From NCBI GenBank assembly GCA_003168295.1, contig PMST01000641.1, forward strand, positions 42,234 to 75,766: a stretch of 33,533 bases of DNA, given 5' to 3'. The notes under the pieces are model-generated. The model had not been told where the DNA came from, ran no database searches, and saw nothing but the letters and a program-made list of their open reading frames with translations. The position numbers and the translations under genes were made by a program. This DNA is from Actinomycetota bacterium (GTDB lineage Bacteria; Actinomycetota; Actinomycetes; Streptosporangiales; Streptosporangiaceae). Shown in pieces: positions 8,869 to 17,878 of this stretch (its first letter is position 1; every line of letters begins with the position of its first letter).

Positions 8869-10350
8869 ATGACGGACGATGTCCTCGCGCAGGCGGCGGA
8901 GGGACGCTTGCGCGGCACCCGGGATGGCCAGGCGCTGCGGTTCCTCGGTGTCCCGTACGCTCAGTCGCCGGCCCAGGCGGGGCGCTTCGCCGCCCCGGTG
9001 CCGCACCGCCGCTGGGACGGGATCCGGGATGCGCTCGCCTACGGTGCGACATCACCGCAGCCCGATCGCGGGACCACGCTGATTCCTGAGCCGGTCATCG
9101 CCGGAGACAACGAGCTCAACCTGAACGTCTTTACGCCAGATCTGGGTGCGGCCGGCCTGCCGGTTCTGGTCTGGATCCACGGCGGCGGATTCTTCGGTGG
9201 TGGCAACGCCTCGCCCTGGTATCGCGGCGGCGCGTTCGCGCGGGACGGTGTGGTCCTGGTCAGCATCAATTACCGGCTCGGGGCCGAGGGTTTCATCGAG
9301 GTGCCCGGCGCGCCGGCCAACCGGGCCGTGCGTGACTGGGTCCGCGCGCTGGAATGGGTACAGGAAAACATCGCCGCCTTCGGCGGAGATCCGGCCAGGG
9401 TGACGATCGCGGGTCAGTCGGCAGGCGGCGGCGCCTGTGCCACCCTGCTGGGCGTCCCCGCGGCCCGGGGGCTGTTCCGCGGCGCGGTATGCATGAGCGG
9501 CGGATCGGCGCTCACCCAAACCGCCGGCGGCGTCCGCGCCGTAGCCGCCCAGATGGCCAGGCACCTGGGTATCGCGGACCTGAACCAGGCCGCCCTGGAG
9601 GAACTCACCGCCGAGACGATCCTGGCGGCTCAGGAGGCCGTTTCGGTCGCCAGCGCGATGGACGGGCGGCAGGACTCCGAAGCCCTCATAGGCGTGCTCA
9701 GTCGTGGTACCCGGCTGCCGTGGGCGCCATGGACCGACGGTGAGGTCGTTACCGAGGAGCCCTTGCAGGCGGCGGCCTCACCGCAGCACAGCAGTGTTTC
9801 GTTGCTGGCGGGCGCCACGGCCCATGAGTTCAACATGGCCTGGATGACGGCGGACTGGATTACCGCCGACATGGCGGCCGAAGGGCTGGCCAAGGCAGGC
9901 GTCCCGGCCGCGCAGGCGGCTGTCTACCTTGACCGGGCCGGCCAGCGGCCGTGCGATGCCGTCGGGCAGGCCATCACCGACCGCACATTCCGCGGGCCGG
10001 CCCAGCAGCTGGCCGCGGCCAAGGCGGGGGCTGGCGGCGCGGCCTACGCTTACGACTTCCGCTGGGCCGCGTCAGCGGGCCGCCTGCCCGGCCTGGCCTT
10101 CCACTGTCTCGACGTCCCCTTCGCCTTCGACGCGCTCGGTGAACCCGGCGTGCGGGAGGCGGCCGGGCCAACCCCGCCCGCGTCGCTGGCCGCGGACATG
10201 CACGGAGCCTGGGTCCGTTTCGTCACCCACGGCGATCCCGGCTGGGAGCGTTACGAGACAGGCAAAAGGCCCGTCATGGTATTCGCCGAGCCGTCGGCGG
10301 TGCAGGATGATCCGCTCGCGATGGAACGGACCGCGTGGGCCACCTACTGA
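8869..10350 (+). CDS. Type-B carboxylesterase/lipase
   Basis: A 493-residue alpha/beta-hydrolase of the carboxylesterase/cholinesterase family, cytoplasmic (no signal). It has 'LNVFTP', the oxyanion-hole HGGG (104-107), the nucleophile Ser184 in GQSAGG and a likely catalytic His412 in 'AFHCLDVPFAF'. The third catalytic residue lies between these and is not pinned here. Length is normal. GAGGAGGGG just upstream is a strong ribosome site for ATG 8869. Because it follows the GH3 gene by 58 bases, it may remove acyl or feruloyl-type esters from the same glycosides (inference). The last 35 codons are repeated in diverged form at 11460-11567. Confidence 0.9.
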   Translation: MTDDVLAQAAEGRLRGTRDGQALRFLGVPYAQSPAQAGRFAAPVPHRRWDGIRDALAYGATSPQPDRGTTLIPEPVIAGDNELNLNVFTPDLGAAGLPVLVWIHGGGFFGGGNASPWYRGGAFARDGVVLVSINYRLGAEGFIEVPGAPANRAVRDWVRALEWVQENIAAFGGDPARVTIAGQSAGGGACATLLGVPAARGLFRGAVCMSGGSALTQTAGGVRAVAAQMARHLGIADLNQAALEELTAETILAAQEAVSVASAMDGRQDSEALIGVLSRGTRLPWAPWTDGEVVTEEPLQAAASPQHSSVSLLAGATAHEFNMAWMTADWITADMAAEGLAKAGVPAAQAAVYLDRAGQRPCDAVGQAITDRTFRGPAQQLAAAKAGAGGAAYAYDFRWAASAGRLPGLAFHCLDVPFAFDALGEPGVREAAGPTPPASLAADMHGAWVRFVTHGDPGWERYETGKRPVMVFAEPSAVQDDPLAMERTAWATY

Positions 10351-10447
10351 AGCCAGCGCAGCCCCGCGGTTCAGCGGGAGCTCGTCAGCTACAGCACCCA
10401 GAAGTCCTGAATAACCATATATGCCCTGGTAGACCGCACGAGTGCTA

Positions 10448-11274
10448 CTACGACTGGAGGCTCCCGGCTGGTGGTATGGATGCCGAGCGCACGGCTGCGA
10501 TGAAGTCGGCGGGCCGGTCGAGGTGGACAAGGTGCCCAGCTCCCGCGATACGTACGGTGCGGATGTGCGGTCGCTGCCGCGCGACACGATCGTGCAGGCC
10601 AGCCATCCACGGGGAGCTCTCCTGGCCAAGGACCCAGGTCAGCGGGACCGTAAGGCCGGTGACCGCGCGAAGCCGGATGTGCTCATGCATGACCCCGAAG
10701 GGGTGCGGATCCCATTCCGCCAGCACTGGCTCGGCGTTGGCTTGCAGGTTGCGGCGGATGTTCTCAGGGGCGAGATCGTAGCTGTTGCCTCCGGAGCGCA
10801 GAGCGGAGCCGAATCGGTAGAAGACCCCGCTGCCTCCAGCCGCCGGCCGCGCAGCTGGGTGAGTTTGAGCTGCAGCGCTGTGCCCAGCACATGCCGGTCG
10901 GCGTGCCGCATGCCATGAAAGGGCGCCTCCACGACGACCAGCGCCGAGAAAAGCTCCGGATGCTTGACCGCGACGGCGAGGGCGATGTTGCCGCCGGAAC
11001 TCCAGCCGACCACAGTGGCCGGCGGCCCGGCGACTTCCCGGAGGACCGCCGTCAGGTCCTGAGCATGGATCCGGTGGTCGCGAACGGGCTTGTGCCGAGA
11101 TTGCCCGTAGCCGCGCCGGTCGTATACGACAACGAGGTGTTCACGGGCTAGTTCGTCAACGACACCATCCCAGGTAGTCATGTCCGTTGCCGAGCCGTGG
11201 ACCAGGACGAGCGGTGAGCCCTCCCCCGCCGTCCGATAGTTCAGTCTTGCTCCGGGAACCTCAAGAACGGGCAT
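10448..11274 (-). pseudogene. Alpha/beta hydrolase, frameshifted
   Basis: An alpha/beta-hydrolase whose reading frame breaks once. The N-terminal part from ATG 11274 (preceded by GGAGAAGG) has 'LVLVHGSATDMTTWDGV', 'VVVYDRRGYGQSR' and the nucleophile elbow G-W-S-S-G. After 'RGRRLEAA' the frame turns into nonsense, while another frame continues correctly with GVFYRFGSALRSGGNSYDL and on to the catalytic-His motif 'GAGHLVHLDRPADF' and a stop at 10448. Adding one base to the C4 run at 10825-10828 would restore a protein of about 275 residues, the normal family size. Either a young pseudogene or a homopolymer error. It lies convergent to the esterase operon. Confidence 0.82.
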
Positions 11275-11459
11275 GCCTTCTCCAGGCGAGGGTGCAACCT
11301 CCAGGCGCGGGAGGCAAGGCGTTTCGGGGTTTAGGCGGCAAATAAAATCATGACAGAAGCGAGTATCGAATGATATGCCCCGGCCTGTCGGCCCGCCGTC
11401 CAGATCTGGCGCCGCGGTCAACAGGTCCGGGAAAGAAGCACCACGGCCCGTTCAGAAAA

Positions 11460-11567
11460 TCCCGGCTGGAGCGTTACGAAACACGCAAAAGGCCCGTCAT
11501 GGTCTTCGCCGAGCCGTCAGTGGTGCACCAAGATCCGCTCGCGATGGAACGCGCGCCGTGGGGTTAA
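11460..11567 (+). pseudogene. Duplicated 3' fragment of the carboxylesterase gene
   Basis: Bases 11460-11562 align with the end of the esterase gene (10236-10339) with one gap and about a dozen mismatches by eye. The frame reads ERYETRKRPVMVFAEPS and then DPLAMER, against ERYETGKRPVMVFAEPS and DPLAMER in the intact gene, and ends in its own stop at 11567. Upstream similarity fades within about 40 bases, so only the C-terminal tip remains. It is a remnant of a tandem or related second esterase gene, on the far side of the frameshifted hydrolase. Not expected to be functional. Confidence 0.85.
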
Positions 11568-11598
11568 CGGTGCAGACCCGATACTTGGCAGACGCGCG

Positions 11599-12024
11599 TC
11601 AGCCGGCCGCCACGAAGCTGACCTTCGCCAGCGGGCTGCCCTCCACCCACTCCTGCAGGACAGCTTTCGGCCAGGGGCTGCCGGGGCCATGGCGGTGGTT
11701 GAAGTCGTCGACGAAGTCGGAGAATACCCGGCGGCGCTCAACCGGATCGGTGATGACCGTGGCCACCGCAGGCAGATCGGCGACGACGCCGTGCTTGAGG
11801 TGGAGGATGAAATGCGGCTCGGCGGCCAGGTTGGCCAGCCAGTCCCGCGTGCGCGGTCCGGGGATTCCGCTCAGGTAGATGGCATCCCCGAACCGGTAGA
11901 AGCAGATCTCGATCCGTCGCGGCTTCCCGGAACGCCGGCCCGTCGTAGTGATGTCGATCGTGCGCTCCTCGATGGTCGAGGACCGGCCGATGGCCAGCGC
12001 CTGGCGCACATCATCACGCATCAT
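11599..12024 (-). CDS. Nitroreductase-family deazaflavin-dependent oxidoreductase
   Basis: A 141-residue protein of the DUF385/Ddn family, split-barrel proteins that bind F420 (Mycobacterium Ddn is the known member). The signature 'TIDITTTGRRSGKPRRIEI' covers about residues 22-40, followed by 'LSGIPGPRTRDWLANLAAEPHFILHLKHGV', a typical run for the cofactor-binding part. Length is normal. Two ATG codons (12024 and 12021) lie at the start; neither has a strong ribosome site. It is intact although surrounded by gene remnants. Its substrate is unknown. Another F420-type protein, the LLM enzyme at 26272-27396, shows that the cofactor is likely present in this organism. Confidence 0.85.
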   Translation of the reverse strand: MMRDDVRQALAIGRSSTIEERTIDITTTGRRSGKPRRIEICFYRFGDAIYLSGIPGPRTRDWLANLAAEPHFILHLKHGVVADLPAVATVITDPVERRRVFSDFVDDFNHRHGPGSPWPKAVLQEWVEGSPLAKVSFVAAG

Positions 12025-12090
12025 GGATCTGGTCTATCACGGCTGCTGGGCGGCTCCGGTGCGCGGAGCCGCCCAGCTGGCCACGCCTTC

Positions 12091-13830
12091 CTACGGGGCG
12101 GGGACGAGCATGAACGCCTCTGCCGCCGAGGCGTCGAACTCGCTGCAGCGCCACCATCCGGTCTGGGCCGTAGCCGCCACGTACAGATAGGCCGCGAACG
12201 CCGCCGTGGTGCATGGGGGCGTATTCGCCTGATAGTTCATGAGTTCCTGCACCGTTGCGCCGAGGTTCGCCACCGTTGAGGTGACGGCGCCGGCGATGGT
12301 GCCCGATAGGGCCCCGGTGACCGGCGTCACGCCCCGGTACAGGCTGACGCTGAACGTCGCGTTACCCTCGGGCTGGGCGGCGAGGTAGGGGATCGTCACG
12401 TTTTCGCTGTTGGTCGGATAGCTGAGGTAGCCGCAGACCGTCGCGGTAATAGTCCCGTTGAGGGTCGCCGCTTTCAGCGCAGCGGTACACGGGTTGTTGT
12501 CGACGTAGATCTTCAGCGGCTTAGCTGAACCGAGGATGGTGGTCCCGGTCTTGTCGTAGAAGTCCACCGTGATCGTGTGGATCTGCCCGCTCGCCAGGTT
12601 GGTCGAGTCGAGGTAACAGCCGGGCAGCGACGGCAGCCACTGCTCCGCCGCGGCGGCCGTGAACACCGGGTAGTAGCCCGGATTGCTCCCAATCGAGACA
12701 GGAGCATTCGTGGCGGGAACGCCGTTGACCGCGCCGTAGAACACATCCGTCCGGACGTCGGTCCCGTCGACCGTGACACGGTAGTACTTGGCCGCCAACG
12801 CCGACGCCTCGGCGAAGTTGACCATCACCGGCAGGCTCCCGCCGAAGGGCGCGTTCTCCACCTGGTAGGTGTAGCTCGGGTCGTGGCTGGTGGTGCTGGC
12901 GAGCCCGGTCGTCTGGTCCACCCAGCTGGCCGGTACCCATCCGATGCCCTCCAGCAGGTCCCCGCCGAGCTGGTTGCCCGGGGGTGCCAGGAAGATCTCG
13001 TCGATCACGTCGTTGCAGCAGACCAGCACGGTGCCCGGAGTGACGACCGCGACGCTCGAGGGCCGCTCCGGCAGGTTCTGGGCAACGATCACTGACGTGC
13101 CGACCAGGACGTTGATGCTCCGCAGCCGGTTCGCCGGGTCCCGCTCGGGCATCAGCAGAGTGGTCTGGCTGGCGTCCAGCCAGGTGAGGAAGAACGGCGC
13201 GACCAGGCCCGTGACCACGTCTTGACGCGCGCCGTTGCTCAGCTGGAAGCGGCTGACGCGGCCGGTGCCGCCCGCCAGCTGCTCGCTGATGAAGGCGAAC
13301 TGCCGGTCAGCGCTCAGGACCACGCCGACCGCGTTCTGCAGGCCAGACAGGACCTCGGTCTTGGCCAGGCTGGTCAGATCGATCCGCCAGAGCTTGCCGC
13401 TGGCGGCGTACTCCACTGTGTAGGCGGCGTTGTTGGCCTCGTCGAGGAACAGCTGCTGGGGCGCTGTCATCCCGGTGGCGAGCACCGCGGCAGCGGCGCG
13501 GCCGGGCGAGCTAAGGCTCACCTTGACCAGATCGCCGGTGCGCTCGGTCACGTACGCGGTCTTCCCGTCGGCGGAGATCTTCACGTCCTCGGGAGTGATG
13601 TAGCCCGTTCCGAGGACCGCGTAGCTCGGCGACGGTGAGAGCATCATGCGGGACAGGTTGCCGCCGTATTCCACGAACACGAGCTCGTTGAGAACGGCGC
13701 TCCAGTCACATCCGACGGCACCACTCAGGGTCGAAGGCGGAAGCAGAGTGGACGCCGGCCCACGGGGGATAACCGGGTTGCGGATCGGATTCGGGTCGCG
13801 GATCGGATTGATGGCACGTGTCGTGGCCAT
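12091..13830 (-). CDS. Large beta-propeller-like protein of unknown function
   Basis: A 579-residue protein I do not recognise as a named family. Residues 1-30 are an unusual Asn/Pro/Arg/Ile-rich leader with the repeated unit 'RDPNPIRNP'; there is no signal peptide. Residues about 50-320 have the rhythm of NHL/SMP-30-like propeller blades ('PEDVKISADGKTAYVTERTGDLVKV', 'GVVLSADRQFAFISEQ', 'RPSSVAVVTPGTVLVC'). Residues about 330-579 look like a separate beta-rich region containing six widely spaced cysteines. No catalytic motif is evident. The start is ATG 13830 with AAGGGAGAG just before it. It is intact and has normal high-GC codon use, although its upstream side is littered with truncated gene starts. 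Confidence 0.75.
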   Translation of the reverse strand: MATTRAINPIRDPNPIRNPVIPRGPASTLLPPSTLSGAVGCDWSAVLNELVFVEYGGNLSRMMLSPSPSYAVLGTGYITPEDVKISADGKTAYVTERTGDLVKVSLSSPGRAAAAVLATGMTAPQQLFLDEANNAAYTVEYAASGKLWRIDLTSLAKTEVLSGLQNAVGVVLSADRQFAFISEQLAGGTGRVSRFQLSNGARQDVVTGLVAPFFLTWLDASQTTLLMPERDPANRLRSINVLVGTSVIVAQNLPERPSSVAVVTPGTVLVCCNDVIDEIFLAPPGNQLGGDLLEGIGWVPASWVDQTTGLASTTSHDPSYTYQVENAPFGGSLPVMVNFAEASALAAKYYRVTVDGTDVRTDVFYGAVNGVPATNAPVSIGSNPGYYPVFTAAAAEQWLPSLPGCYLDSTNLASGQIHTITVDFYDKTGTTILGSAKPLKIYVDNNPCTAALKAATLNGTITATVCGYLSYPTNSENVTIPYLAAQPEGNATFSVSLYRGVTPVTGALSGTIAGAVTSTVANLGATVQELMNYQANTPPCTTAAFAAYLYVAATAQTGWWRCSEFDASAAEAFMLVPAP

Positions 13831-13912
13831 AGGACTCTCCCTTGTCGTAAGGCATTACCTCACTGCTCAAGAGGTCGCTCGGTCCGCACTGATACATCCG
13901 GTGAGGCCGGCG

Positions 13913-13951
13913 AGCCGAGACCTTCAGGCCGCCGAGGGCGCGGGTCTTCAT
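13913..13951 (-). pseudogene. Start fragment of an aldo/keto reductase gene
   Basis: From ATG 13951, with GGAG eight or so bases upstream, the frame reads MKTRALGGLKVSA. This is the characteristic first strand of an aldo/keto reductase. The next residues (RRPHRMYQ...) no longer match. It looks like a deletion scar that kept a start and ribosome site just upstream of the beta-propeller gene. Confidence 0.5.
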
Positions 13952-14008
13952 CGGGCGTATCTCCGTAAGTCTCTCTTCCTTTGGTTCCTGGTCATTGCCC
14001 TGGCGGGA

Positions 14009-14110
14009 AGTCACGTACGGGCGGAGGCTGCCGTCCGCGCGGCGGGAGGCGAGCTCAAGCTCTTCCGAGCCGCCGATACTCGCTAGTTCACTCGGGGGCC
14101 AGGTGGTCAT
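14009..14110 (-). pseudogene. N-terminal fragment of a DUF2255 gene
   Basis: ATG 14110 is preceded by TAGGAGCG at a good distance. The frame encodes 'TTWPPSELASIGG', 'EELELASRRADG' and 'SLRPYVT', matching the first 35 or so residues of DUF2255 proteins. The conserved continuation of that family (a 'IWVVRVGDDLYVRS'-like strand) is missing and the frame runs into unrelated sequence. I infer a truncation. The frame stays open to 13706 but overlaps the propeller gene there and looks non-coding. Confidence 0.6.
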
Positions 14111-15360
<1,250 letters not shown>

Positions 15361-15488
15361 GCGAGGCACGGTCGGGCAGCACGCGATCGAGCCTCGAGTT
15401 GCCGTTCGCGCGGCACGGTACTGGTCGATAAGCACCGCGCCGGCCGGAAATCGTCGCTGGCGTCCTCGATCTCGGCGGGCGATGACCC

Positions 15489-15494
15489 TAAGCT
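15489..15494 (+). promoter_or_regulatory. -10 box (TAAGCT), leaderless start of the YciO-like gene
   Basis: TAAGCT fits TAnnnT and is followed by exactly six bases and the ATG at 15501. No ribosome-binding sequence is present, consistent with a leaderless transcript. Confidence 0.5.
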
Positions 15495-15500
15495 CGTCCC

Positions 15501-16121
15501 ATGGCCAGGTACTTCGACATCCATCCGGCCAACCCGCAGCGGCGCGCGATCGTCCAGATCGCCGACATCGTGCGGGAGGGCGGCGTGATCGCCTACCCGA
15601 CGGACTCGTGCTACGCGCTCGGGTGCCAGCTCGGCAGCAAGGACGGCATGGCCAGGATCAGGTCGATCCGGCACCTCGACGACCGGCATCACCTCACGCT
15701 GGTGTGCCAGGACTTCGCCCAGCTCGGCCAGTTCGCGTACGTGGCCAACCCGGTGTTCCGGGCCATCAAGGCGGCGACCCCAGGCAGCTACACGTTTATC
15801 CTGCCCGCGACCAAGGAGGTGCCGCGGATATTGCAGCACCCGAGGAAGAAGACCGTCGGGGTGCGGATCCCGCGGCACGTGGTGACCCAGGCTCTGCTCG
15901 CCGAACTCGGCGAGCCTCTCGTCTCGAGCACCCTGCTGCTGCCGGGCCAGGACGAGCCCATGACCCACGGGTGGCAGATCGCCGAGCAGCTTGAACACGC
16001 CGTGGACGCGGTGATCGACTCGGGTGACTGCGGCACCGAGCCGACCACGGTGATCGACTTTTCCCAGGACGAACCCGAGATCGTTCGCCGCGGGGCAGGC
16101 GACACGTCCGGTTTTGAGTGA
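15501..16121 (+). CDS. YciO/Sua5/YrdC-family protein
   Basis: A 206-residue protein of the YrdC fold, which binds ATP and RNA and in TsaC/Sua5 makes threonylcarbamoyl-AMP for tRNA t6A. Here 'IAYPTDSCYALGC' (30-42), 'GSYTFILPATKEVPR' (95-109) and 'RKKTVGVRIP' (115-124) line the pocket. 'SSTLLLPG' replaces the S-A-N motif of true TsaC proteins, and the length equals that of E. coli YciO, so the YciO branch is the better call; YciO is not the main t6A enzyme. It stands between the dead aldo/keto reductase and a convergent ligase gene nine bases away. Confidence 0.87.
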   Translation: MARYFDIHPANPQRRAIVQIADIVREGGVIAYPTDSCYALGCQLGSKDGMARIRSIRHLDDRHHLTLVCQDFAQLGQFAYVANPVFRAIKAATPGSYTFILPATKEVPRILQHPRKKTVGVRIPRHVVTQALLAELGEPLVSSTLLLPGQDEPMTHGWQIAEQLEHAVDAVIDSGDCGTEPTTVIDFSQDEPEIVRRGAGDTSGFE

Positions 16122-16130
16122 ACTCGCGCG

Positions 16131-17714
16131 CTATCCGACCTGGGCGGTCCGGCCGGCCCAGTACGGGGCCCGGAGCTGGCGCTTGAGCAGCTTACCTGAT
16201 CCGGTGCGCGGCAGTTCGTCGGTGAAGTCCACCGACCGCGGCACCTTGTAGCTGGCCAGGTGCTCGCGCGCGAACACCGTGATCTCCTCGCCGGTCAGCG
16301 ACGACCCCGGCGAACGCACCACCGTCGCGTGCACGACCTCGCCCCATTGTTCCGAGGGGATCCCGAACACCGCCACGTCGTAGATCCCGGGATGGGCCTC
16401 CAACGCCGCCTCGATCTCGGCCGGGTAGATGTTCATGCCGCCGGAGATGATCAGGTCGGTCTTGCGGTCGCAGATGTACAGGTAGCCCTCGTCGTCCCGG
16501 TATGCGATGTCGCCGACCGTATGGAAGTCGCCGCGACTGTTCGACGCATAGCTGGCGTCGTTTTTGTAGTAGGTGTCGAACGCGCCCTTGGAACGCACGA
16601 AAACCTCGCCAGGATAATCGGGCCCGGTACCGGTGACCTCGTTGCCGTCGCCGTCGATCAGCATGATCTCGATGCGGGGAGCCGGCTGGCCGCAGGATCC
16701 CGGCTTGCGCATCTGGTCCGCGGGCATCAGCACGGTGTCCACGCCAAGCTCGGTCGACCCGTAGACCTCGAACAGCGACCCGGGCGGGAAGTCCGCCACG
16801 TACTGCTGCTTGAGCGCGTAGCTCCACGGTGCCGCGTTGGCCACCATGACGCGCATGGAGGAGCGGTCGTAGCGGTCCTTGACCTCCCTGGGCAGCGCGC
16901 AGATCATCCGGATCAGTGCGGGCGCGGAGAACGTCGAGCTCACCTTGTACTTGTCCACGAGCCGCAGCCAGTCCTCGGCGTCGAACTTTCGCTGCACGAT
17001 GATGGTCTGGCCGTAGAGCAGGCCGGCGCCCATGAACGCGCTGGGGCCGCTGTGGTACAGCGGGCCGGAGGTGATGTAGATGTCATCGGGCCGGTAGCCG
17101 AACAGGTTCAGCAGGGCGGCGAGGACTTCCGGATCCTGGGAGCCGGACCGGAAGGCGCCCTTCGGCTTGCCGGTCGTGCCCGAGGTGTAGATCATCGACG
17201 CGCCGACGCCGGCCGCGTCCCCGACGTCAGGCGCATCGGCCGGGGCGGCCGCGATGTCGGTGTCGGTCAGCATCCCGTCCGGGCTCTGGCGGACTTTTGG
17301 GGTTTCTGGGTTCGGGCCGCCGACCGCGATGATGTGCCGCACCTTTTCCAGCTGGCCGCGGAGCGCGGCGAACATGGGCACGTGCTCGTAGTCCACGTAG
17401 GCGATCTCGGCGTCGCTGTGGTTGATGACGTAGAGCGCCTCTTCCGGCGTCAGCCGGTAGTTCAGCGGCACGGCGACCGCGCCGATCTTCCTGGTGGCGT
17501 TCATGACCGCCACGACCTCCGGCGAGTTCGGCCCGCACCACAGGACCTTCTTACCTGGCCGGGCCTCCAGCGAACTCAGCAGGTTCGCTATCCGGTTCGA
17601 CCGCGCCTCCAGCTCGGCGTACGTCCATATGACGACGGTCCCGTCCGGCTTGTCGTCGATGACGCCCGGCTTGTCAGGCTGGCTCTTGGCATAGATGGAA
17701 AGGGTGTCCGGCAT
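16131..17714 (-). CDS. Fatty-acyl/aryl-CoA ligase (AMP-binding family)
   Basis: A 527-residue adenylate-forming enzyme that activates a carboxylic acid with ATP and loads it on CoA. Motifs: the phosphate loop YTSGTTGKPKG (about 176-186), 'EVYGSTELG' in the A5 region, 'GEVFVRSKGAFDTYY', the hinge 'ICDRKTDLIISGGMNIYP', and the C-terminal Lys (about 508) in 'PRTGSGKLLKR'. The length is right for FadD-like ligases. ATG 17714 is chosen because upstream sequence is not protein-like. The substrate is unknown. It is divergent from the anchored propeller gene, sharing a 164-base intergenic region with a repeated ATCGGT element. Confidence 0.9.
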   Translation of the reverse strand: MPDTLSIYAKSQPDKPGVIDDKPDGTVVIWTYAELEARSNRIANLLSSLEARPGKKVLWCGPNSPEVVAVMNATRKIGAVAVPLNYRLTPEEALYVINHSDAEIAYVDYEHVPMFAALRGQLEKVRHIIAVGGPNPETPKVRQSPDGMLTDTDIAAAPADAPDVGDAAGVGASMIYTSGTTGKPKGAFRSGSQDPEVLAALLNLFGYRPDDIYITSGPLYHSGPSAFMGAGLLYGQTIIVQRKFDAEDWLRLVDKYKVSSTFSAPALIRMICALPREVKDRYDRSSMRVMVANAAPWSYALKQQYVADFPPGSLFEVYGSTELGVDTVLMPADQMRKPGSCGQPAPRIEIMLIDGDGNEVTGTGPDYPGEVFVRSKGAFDTYYKNDASYASNSRGDFHTVGDIAYRDDEGYLYICDRKTDLIISGGMNIYPAEIEAALEAHPGIYDVAVFGIPSEQWGEVVHATVVRSPGSSLTGEEITVFAREHLASYKVPRSVDFTDELPRTGSGKLLKRQLRAPYWAGRTAQVG

Positions 17715-17756
17715 CGCACCTGTCCCTGGAGAACGCAGTCGGTGGGCACCGGCGGT

Positions 17757-17818
17757 TTGACCGCATCCGCCGCCTACGGTTAATTTACGGAACCGGTATC
17801 GATCGGTAAACCATCGGT
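17757..17818. promoter_or_regulatory. Divergent promoter region with ATCGGT direct repeats
   Basis: On the plus strand TTGACC (17757-17762) and TAATTT (17781-17786) are 18 bases apart and could drive the propeller gene. Just downstream ATCGGT occurs at 17802-17807 and 17813-17818, an 11-base period (one helical turn), beside ACCGGTATCGATCGGT, which has ACCG/CGGT ends. This could be a regulator site for the ligase or its neighbour. Confidence 0.35.
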
Positions 17819-17878
17819 CCCGATCCTTCACGCGGCTCCCAGGCCGGGATATGGTCGTAGCACAGATCAGAAACGCTC

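Noticed and set aside
10360..10380. Weak hairpin CCCGC...GCGGG after the esterase gene as a terminator.
   Set aside because: Five-base stem without T-run; common by chance at this GC content.
13706..14009. Continuation of the DUF2255-fragment frame into the propeller gene.
   Set aside because: Overlaps the start of an intact gene in another frame and has no family-like sequence after residue 35, apart from the 13-residue aldo/keto reductase start.
16260..17783. 507-codon plus-strand open frame opposite the CoA ligase.
   Set aside because: No recognisable domain and typical antisense composition; the ligase motifs are unmistakable.
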